DNA of 64,000 nt from Holothuria scabra (taxonomy: Eukaryota > Echinodermata > Holothuroidea > Aspidochirotida > Holothuriidae), in NCBI GenBank assembly GCA_037179385.1, contig CM074187.1:14075450-14139449 (forward strand). Direction: 5' to 3'. The notes beneath the pieces are model-generated. The model made no database searches. It was not told the DNA's origin and worked only from the letters and a program-made list of their open reading frames with translations. Within the stretch, counting starts at the first letter, position 1. Each line of letters starts with the position of its first letter. Positions 56,902-64,000 of the stretch are shown piece after piece. The position numbers and the translations under genes are program-made.

Positions 56902-57479
56902 AGATGAATCCTGAATTAACTGAGAAAAAGTAGGCAAAATGAAAATAAAAACCACTAGAAAAGAGCGAGCAATGCAGTCACAGCACAAGCCAAACCTACT
57001 TTACAGTAGGCCTAAGGCCTATCTACGAGGCTAAGTTTTGGGTTGGCTTTTGGTGCAAATATTCAGTTCGATGCACATTTGGCCAAGCCTACTGGGATTA
57101 AGCCACTTACGGGACTTATGCCATGGCTATACATGGCCTACAAATTCGCTAGAATTCTGTGATCACAACACCAGGCTGTAGCCTAGGTTAGGCCATAGTA
57201 AGGTTGGCTAGGCTCACATAAGACTAACTAAGGCCTTGCTAGTAACTACTAGCTAACTTGGTCTAGGCTAGGCCTAGCCTGGCATAGAGGCATTGGCTAG
57301 GCTAAGTTAATTTGAACTTCAGTTTAAATTTGCATGACGTTAACGTTTAGTGAGTGACAGGATTAGGAACATTGCCTTGGCCTAGCCGAAGTGTTACTGT
57401 AGCCTAGCCTAGGCCTAACGTTAATTACACTGTGTTTGGTGTTATTGAGGCTATTTTAATGAAGGCCAATATTGCTCAC

Positions 57480-58095
57480 ATTTCACCGGCATACTGTATC
57501 TGCCAGCAGAGTCTAGGCTGTTCAGTTCCTTTACTGACGAAAATTCCGGTGCATTGTACCACAGAATAGTCTTTATCAGGCTCTACAGTTTGATTAATGT
57601 TTAACAGGCCCTGGACCTAAATTCTCGCGCACAGTATTTCGTACTTCGTTTGCAGGACGTTTACTTCGTGCAGGACATGTAGCCTAGGCCTACATGCAGT
57701 ATGTGTACTGTGGTGCGGCATCGGGTCGTAACTATTCCATCTGTGATCCCTAGCCTAGCCTAACCTGCTGCCGTGCACACATTTCGGTATTGATTAGTTT
57801 TGGATAGCTCAAAGATTTGTCACGTGAACAAACGTTGCTATGTAACATACAAAGGTGGAAGGTGAAACTGGGAATTCTGTCGGTTCCGAACAATACGTCA
57901 CCCGTCGGGCTTTCTGGTTTTGCTTTAAATCGTTAACCACCCACCTGTTACTGATCAAAATGACCGAAGGACGGTCAGGTAAACTGATGAGTTGTGTCCA
58001 GGGTAACCCGCATAGCGGACTCAGTTTGCTCAGCCCGCCTCATATGTACGTAGGCAATGTCCACTCAGGGAGGAACCAGAGGCAACTGCGGCGAC
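57480..58095. promoter_or_regulatory. CpG-enriched candidate promoter region
   Basis: CpG dinucleotides are clearly denser here than in the introns ('ggtgcggcatcgggtcgta', 'gtcggttccgaacaatacgt', 'cgtcacccgtcggg', containing a CRE-like TGACG on the minus strand). This would fit the start of the large minus-strand gene, whose 5' exon must be upstream of 54023. It could equally serve a plus-strand gene: an ATG at 57960 is followed by CAG|GTAAAC. No TATA box or exon could be fixed. Confidence 0.3.
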
Positions 58096-58106
58096 TAGAT
58101 TCTTAA

Positions 58107-59205
58107 CATAACATAACAGGTTAAAGGGCAAAGGAGGGCTGTAAAGGCCCCATAAGATGCCCTGTAATCCAAAAACCCCCCCCAAAACAAAGCAAACCAC
58201 CAACACCTAAAGAGCCCAGAAAGATTAGATTCTACCACAGTCATGGAAAAACTTGTCAATATTAACCTTAAAACGGTGCACTGATGTGGAGTTAACAACC
58301 CACTCAGGCAGGCTATTCCACTCACTAACAACCCTATGGGAGAAACTGAACTTCCTAATGTCAAGTCTAGCAAAAGACTTTTCAAGCTTTTTGCAATGGC
58401 CTCTAACCCGAGGATTACTCTGGACCTTTAAATAACTGCAAGCTAACAAAGGATTCCCTTCAGATAGAAATTTGTATACCTGGAGCATGTCCCCCCTAAT
58501 CCTTCTCAGCTCCAAAGTGGTAAGCCCAAGCAGCTTAAGCCTTTGGGAATAAGGTAGATTTTTAACCTCAGGTATGAGTCGGGTAGCTCTCTTCTGAACT
58601 TGCTCTAAAGGCAATTTGTCCTTTTCATAGAAGGGACTCCAGGCCTGTGCAGCATAGTCGAGATGGGGTCGAACCAGCTGCTTATACAAATTTAGCACAA
58701 TTTCTTTACGAAAACTCTTAAAATTCCTCCGGATCAACCCAAGCACCCTATTTGCCCTTGCAGCAGTAGCTGCACACTGCCTAGATGACTTTAAATCTCC
58801 TGTAATAACTACACCAAGGTCTTTCTCAGAAGTCACTTTGTTCAAATTAGTACCATTCATAGTATAATCATGGTGGGGATTCTTAGAACCAAAGTGGAGG
58901 ACTTTGCACTTATCAGCATTAAAAGACATTTGCCAAGTCTGAGACCATGAAAATAACCTATCCAGATCTTTCTGAAGCAATAAAGAATCATCCTTTCCTC
59001 CAACCTTCCTATAGAGCTTTGTATCATCAGCAAACTTACTTATACTGGAAGTGATAGAGCTATCAATATCATTTATGAAAATCAAGAAAAGAAGTGGGCC
59101 AAGAACAGAACCTTGTGGTACACCACTTGAGACTTCTTTCCAGGAAGAAAAATTTCCATTAACTAAGAGGCGAGGCATGCAACTTCCTTTTGTACCAATA
59201 GGCTA
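58107..59205 (-). mobile_element. 5'-truncated non-LTR retrotransposon (CR1/L2/Jockey-like)
   Basis: Holds the last third of a LINE ORF2 and its 3' end. The minus-strand 3' terminus is a short 'ttatgttatgtta' tail, the kind of short microsatellite tail seen in CR1/L2-type LINEs. Sequence upstream of the RT fragment (beyond about 59205) no longer reads as RT, so the copy is 5'-truncated, as is usual for this class. Confidence 0.85.
58225..59178 (-). CDS. Reverse transcriptase C-terminal fragment of a LINE (317 codons)
   Basis: Open from the ATG to a stop, but really the end of a longer ORF2. Residues 19-28 carry the conserved SGVPQGSVLGP motif and residues 49-52 the catalytic FADD. Further on are the thumb-like 'KDLGVVI' region, 'LYKQLVRPHLDYA' and the typical C-terminal 'SEWNSLPEWVV...SVHRFK' signature of the CR1/L2/Jockey group. 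The endonuclease domain and the first half of the RT are absent. The frame has no stops, so the insertion is fairly recent, but it cannot mobilise itself. Confidence 0.9.
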   Translation of the reverse strand: MPRLLVNGNFSSWKEVSSGVPQGSVLGPLLFLIFINDIDSSITSSISKFADDTKLYRKVGGKDDSLLLQKDLDRLFSWSQTWQMSFNADKCKVLHFGSKNPHHDYTMNGTNLNKVTSEKDLGVVITGDLKSSRQCAATAARANRVLGLIRRNFKSFRKEIVLNLYKQLVRPHLDYAAQAWSPFYEKDKLPLEQVQKRATRLIPEVKNLPYSQRLKLLGLTTLELRRIRGDMLQVYKFLSEGNPLLACSYLKVQSNPRVRGHCKKLEKSFARLDIRKFSFSHRVVSEWNSLPEWVVNSTSVHRFKVNIDKFFHDCGRI

Positions 59206-59799
59206 AAATTTCTAGCCCTAGCTATAGGTCACCCAACAACAACATTTTTTTAGGGAGTAAATTTTCCCTTGAATGACCTACTACTTTAATACTACAACCC
59301 ATGATCTTCCGGAAACTAATTACTGTACTTCATCTCTTCGATCGTCCCCTCAGAGGGCATGCCCCCGGGACCACTGGGGTGGTTCCCTGGACCCCACCCG
59401 TTTGGATCTCGCGTTTCGCATTTGGTGGCTCCTGTACCATGATCCGTGGTGAATCAGGCTCAGCACTAGCTCCCCTAGAGCCGCCCTAGAATGAAAAGTC
59501 TGACGACACCAGAATTAATTGGGAACTTAATTTGCACTGTACTACGGACGGGCAAATTGAAGTGGCAACGATCAATTAACGTAGTGCTCTTTCTCCCCAA
59601 CTTTTCGTTTCTCCAGTACAATTCCACTGCTTTTAGTCTTCTTTGCGGTTTAGAATAGCAATTTTCGGCGATCTTCGCGCAGAACGCCTGGCACACGGAA
59701 CAGTAAAATGCCAACAGCCTGAGGGACAGTTCCGGGCCACTCTTGTTCCTATGAAACATAAATACCGCGTTTCCTCTCAACTTACCGAGGTACTTGCTG

Positions 59800-59880
59800 C
59801 AGTGGCGTCACCAAGGGGGGGGGGCAGGGGGAACGTGCCCCCTGAAAAATCGTGTGCTCCCTCCCCCCAATGACATTTGA
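59800..59880. repeat. G-run element start (CAGTGGCGTCACC + G tract)
   Basis: 'cagtggcgtcaccaa' followed by a run of G, similar to the left end of the element at 62914. No right end found. Confidence 0.35.
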
Positions 59881-60180
59881 GATTTTTAAAAAACGACATG
59901 CCTTCTTTAGTGTCAGAGTGTGACTATGAAAATATTTAAGATTGGATCTTCTTTTGACGAGAAAAGGCAGTAATTTTCATATTTTTCAACTAAAAATATC
60001 GCAAAAGAAAAAACCCTGGAAAATGCCATTTGTCTGGGGGGTTGTCTTTTTTTCAAAAATTTCTGCACACTTCCAACTTCGCTAACTGAAGGTGGCGCAT
60101 AGCTCAGGTAACCGTTCAAGCAGGATTGTATAGGAGTACATTTTTTCTTTAAGAGGATCACATAAACTGCTTTCTCTTTC

Positions 60181-60985
60181 GAGTTCAGCTCTCCTTCTTC
60201 TAAATATCAGTCGGATCCGCTCTTGAAAGTTGTTTCACTAGTTTTGTTAGCGATAAATTCTTAATTGAAGTTTCACTGGATTTTTTTTTTTTTTTTTTTT
60301 TTTTTTGAGCCCAGTGTAAAGACAACAGAATAACCGTAAATAACGACCTGAATACCTAACAAACCCCTTAAAACCCATTAGCTTCCGGGGCTTCGCCCCC
60401 TGGACCCCAACAGAGACACACATTGAACTGCCCATCAAATTCTTTTCTCAATAGTTCATCTCGCCCTCTTTCGAAATGTCAGCCGGATCTGCTCTTGGTA
60501 TAGTTGAATCACTTTTTTACCAAAAGTCTTACCCTTTATATTTTTGAGACCAGTGTAAAGTCAATAGAAGAACACTTAAATAGCGACTTTAAATAATACC
60601 TCACAAACACGCTAAAACCAAGGAGCTTCCGGGGGCTTCGTCCCTGGACCCCCACCGAGACACACATTGAACTGCCCATCAATTCTTTTCCGAATAGTTC
60701 ATCTCGCCCTTTTTCAAAATGTCGGCCGGATCTGCACTTGGTAGTTGAATCACTTTTTACCAAAACTCCTTATTGGAAGTTACTCTGGAGGTATTTTTGA
60801 GACCAGTGTTAAGTCAATAGAAGAACACTTATATTGCGACTTTAGTGCCTCCCAAACACGCTAAAACCCAGGAGCTTCCAGGGCTTCACCCCCTGATCCC
60901 CCACTGGGGCTTTGCCCCTGGACCCCACCAGGTGGGGTCTCGCCCTTTTTCAAAATCTCGCCCTTTTTCAAAATGAACAAGAGCG
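60181..60985. repeat. Tandem repeat, units of about 245-270 bp, three copies plus a partial
   Basis: Words recurring in order: 'agttcatctcgccctctttc', 'gtcagccggatctgctcttg', 'gttgaatcacttttttacc', 'gagaccagtgtaaagtcaat', 'gagcttccgggggcttcg', 'gacacacattgaactgccca'. Units start near 60181, 60453, 60696 and (partial) 60947. The first unit carries a T run of about 26 at 60281-60306. The short minus-strand open frames here are repeat-derived. Confidence 0.85.
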
Positions 60986-60999
60986 GAGTTCTTCGGTGT

Positions 61000-62900
61000 C
61001 AACGAAGCGATGGAAGAATAAAAGGTGGAGTCCCTAACAAAGGTTACTCATATTAAGCAGAGCAAATTTGCAGTCATTATTTGTCTCTTCAAACTCATTT
61101 TAAGAACGAAATAAAACAGTATTTCATATAACCACAGACAAGGAATCTATTGTTCCAAAAGTTCAACAAACGAAGCTATTTTTACGTCCCACCATGCAAC
61201 TGTTAAAAGTCTGGAAATTTACACACACTCAACATATGTTTAATCACTATCTGTTTCTTCTGTTTTAGGAAAATGTTTTGCAATTTTCAGACAGTTCAGA
61301 AAGCGAAAAGTTCAGTTTTTAAAAAGACAAATAGGCCTATTTAGAATCTTATAGAAATATTCTGTAATGTTATGGCTTTTTTTACAGAACTTTCAGCAAA
61401 TTAATACTTCTATTTGAAAATAATGAAGTTATCAAGTTAATTATTTTTTTACAACAAAAATCTACTTTCAGCTATTTTTATAGGTATACTGACTTTTTTA
61501 CGTTAAAAACACGAAAGGCTATGAGATGCTTATTTCGAAGCAGTAATTGTGAAATAACGTCATACACACTTTATAGGAAATATATAGGCCTAGACATCCG
61601 CAAATTAACTAGAAAGATGATTGTAAGAATTTCACTTAGTGATGTTTATTTTCCCTATTCAAGGCATTGTTGTCACTTTGCCTAATGTATTTTGCTATTA
61701 AATATTTACCTTGCTTGATTTATTTTACAGTCATTTATTTATAATCTTTCTGCTTATTCTGTAGACGTAGGTTACATCCTTTTAGTCGGTCTAGCAAAGG
61801 GCAATGCATCGGAGGCTCAAATTTTATTTTGGAGCAAAGGATGGTCTAACTTATACAAATGGTCTAACTTATACAATTCCCATATCCTGCACACAAATAA
61901 CTGTTTTATGGGTGAGTACTTTTCGGTTTAATTCCCTTTTCAAAAATTCGTGAAATAGTACGGTACCATAACTCAATGAGCCTGTTTTAAAAGACACTTA
62001 TTCAAAGTTCATGGGACACATTCATCCTGTGTCTGTAGGGGGTAGTGAGAATGGTACTTCCATCGTGAATATTTTAATCGCAGCTAGTGTCAAAAATTGT
62101 TCCCCCATCTTTCAAATGTTCGCTTTCTCCGCGAACCTTAACCTTAGATTTTTTGTTTTCCTAAATAACGTGTTGAAGGCATTCGATTAATGAAAGTGAT
62201 GGGGTTATACATCATTCCTTATTCGAATTGACACTGCATTTCCTTTTCTTCAGCAGTTCAGTGGCACTGGCAGTAGGGTATGGGTCGCTCTTACCAGCCA
62301 ATTGATTTCCGACAACATTCTGATTTTTTTAAATTTCATTTCCATTTCATTTTATTTATTTGTTTTTCACATCATCATACCAGTATACAAACATATAATA
62401 TAAATGATTTTTTTAATATAGTATAACTGTGAGTTCAGACGCTAGTCAGAAAAAGAGTTGGGTTACATATTGTGAGTAGAGCGATACCTAAAGACTATTC
62501 CTGGATTGATTATATATCGTTTCGTTTTAACAAGTTCAACAATTTAAACAGAGGACCAGTGTTACTTCGTGGACCAGAGTGATAAATATGGCGAACAGCC
62601 TTTTTTGTAAAAGAACAAAATGGCCTTCAAAGGGCTCCTGACGGGATAGTCCTGAGATGTATTTTCAAACAAACAAGGGGTCTATTTTAATCATGTTCTT
62701 TCACAACTGACTCTCAAACTACCACACTGTTTGCAAATCCTTAACAACCTAACAAGGAGCGTTCCCCTCTCTGCAAACCTTCCGTTGTTATAATACTTTC
62801 TGATTTAAACTCTCAGATAAGCAAGGGGGAAGGTCGATTTGATTTTCAAAGTGGGGGGGGGGGAGGGGAAGGACATCTGGTCTAACTTTTCTCCTGCTCT
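61000..62900. other. AT-rich region, no gene recognised
   Basis: No open frame of note and no repeat with clear ends. A short match to the MITE family B end ('aactcaatgagcctgttttaa') lies at 61970-61992. Confidence 0.5.
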
Positions 62901-62913
62901 GGTGAGGTGTTTA

Positions 62914-63625
62914 CAGTGGCGTATAGCTAGATATTTTTGCGGGGGGGGGGGGGGGAGGCAAGCATTCCAATTTAAGGAAGTGTGAACAACACTACTAGGG
63001 ACGTAATTTGCGGTGCGTGAAATTTTTGCACTCTTAAAATATTTGAAAATATGGAGGTTGCATTGCAGAAAAGTCGAGATTCTGGGTTTCATGTAACTTG
63101 AAGGAAATTTGAATGGTTGGGGATTCCTGAAGAATTTGCATTTCCTATATGCAAATCTGAGATCGAACGGCAACCAAATATAGTTATTGCATGCCACATA
63201 ATGTTATCCAACGCCTTGGAAATGAGGCTCTCCGACGAATTTTTTGAGTCAAGAGCCAATATTGGAGAAAATTTGGAATTTTATGAAAGCAACTTTATGA
63301 AAATAGCACAGTGTCACTTGATGTTCTCGTGTCATGCAGTAATAGCAAATTTTCGATTTTTTCACTTCCAGAGCTCCGAAAGTTTACCAAACTGAAGGTA
63401 TTAGCGTGCTCTTCTGCTCAGGAATGATAATTTCCGGCGCCCTTAGTGGGGAAAATTTTGCTCGTTAGAAACAAATAAAGACGAGTATGAGCTTTTATTG
63501 GGGAGAAGTAGGAATTTTGGAATTTCATGAGTTGTTAAAACCACACTGTAGACTGGTTTCACAAATGGAAAATTTCCGAATTCTTCATTTTTCAGAGCCT
63601 CCTGCCTAATCTAGCTAGGCCACCG
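62914..63625. mobile_element. Possible TIR element with poly-G start
   Basis: The left end CAGTGGCGTATAGCTAGAT resembles the inverted right end (reverse complement of 63606-63625: GGTGGCCTAGCTAGATTAGG). A run of G follows the left end. No target duplication was seen, so the boundaries are tentative. Confidence 0.4.
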
Positions 63626-64000
63626 AGTGTCTAAGAGAAGGGGACCCTGATGCAAAATGGTGATAAATGTTTCAATATTTTGAGTTACTAGGAAAGGCAA
63701 GACCGTATCTGCCCACAAAATAACAACATTTGTCCGATTTCCCTCAAATGATGACACATCTACAAGTTTGAATAAACCGACTGATCTAATTCAACAGTAA
63801 AACTGAACAGTTTGGAGCAGAAAATTCTCTGCAGGAAATACATGATCCTGCAAGAAAGACTATCTAAGCGGCAGAAGTATAGATCCTGTGGGCAGCCGGT
63901 AATCGCCCCACCAATATAAAGATAGCGGACAAACACATGGTTTTGTCTCCCAATAATTCAGGTAGGTTTAAAACAACAGTCAAAATGAACAAAATACTTT
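63626..64000. other. Right end of the window, nothing recognised
   Basis: No open frame, RNA gene or repeat recognised. Confidence 0.5.

Noticed and set aside
62805..63197. 130-codon minus-strand frame
   Set aside because: Runs through a poly-C tract and across the edge of a probable mobile element; composition is not protein-like.
1..64000. A novel gene system such as a defence island or biosynthetic cluster
   Set aside because: The window holds one split gene and mobile elements; nothing clusters functionally, and I will not claim a system that I cannot see.

Overview
This is a window of animal nuclear DNA. Genes are split by short-consensus GT-AG introns, base composition is AT-rich, and the introns are full of MITEs, tRNA-derived SINEs, a CR1/L2-like LINE fragment and minisatellites. 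The many 'taggcct'-type words (57.0-57.5 kb) and the character of the repeats suggest a marine invertebrate deuterostome, most likely an echinoderm (possibly a sea cucumber). That assignment is an impression, not a demonstration. There are no prokaryotic-type operons, CRISPR arrays or phage genes.

One large minus-strand gene dominates. I could chain 26 coding exons from an ATG at 54008 down to 2723, where the gene still has not ended. Every junction has an AC...CT (minus-strand GT...AG) signature and the reading phase matches at every junction. The coding total is 3648 nt, 1216 residues. The predicted protein has an N-terminal globular-looking part (about residues 1-160) and a long coiled-coil-like region (about 200-400). 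A Ser/Arg/Asp-rich linker follows (about 400-540), then a second charged helix (576-654), a Lys/Glu/Asn-rich low-complexity stretch (655-960), an acidic run (from about 965) and a more ordered C-terminal part (1107-1216). I do not recognise its family. Two places offer alternative, earlier ends: a 67-codon alternative last exon at 31872-32075 followed by AATAAA, and read-through of exon 22 to a stop at 11940.

The introns are a dense museum of non-autonomous DNA transposons. There are two TTAA-flanked, piggyBac-like MITE families (42.3-42.8 and 51.6 kb; 24.2, 29.6 and 43.7 kb). There are several TA-flanked families: a 561-bp foldback with four copies, a 360-bp family with three, a 300-bp pair around exon 7, and a 1-kb element at 4.8-5.8 kb. 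hAT-like elements with 8-bp target duplications sit at 1.4, 39.8 and 44.2 kb, with relics at 48.5 and 56.6 kb. There are also long hairpins at 8.2 and 54.1 kb, and a pair of 165-bp direct repeats around 22-23 kb whose facing flanks are inverted. tRNA-type SINEs occur at 2.9, 3.7, 14.9, 20.7-21.2, 45.2 and 50.2 kb.

Left end (about 0.5-2.2 kb): a degenerate tandem array of about 130-150-bp units, split by a hAT-like insertion. Right end (54-64 kb): 5' flank of the gene, a CpG-enriched candidate promoter at about 57.5-58.1 kb, a 5'-truncated LINE reverse transcriptase on the minus strand (58.1-59.2 kb), and a tandem repeat of about 250 bp (60.2-61.0 kb). The last 3 kb hold no recognisable gene.
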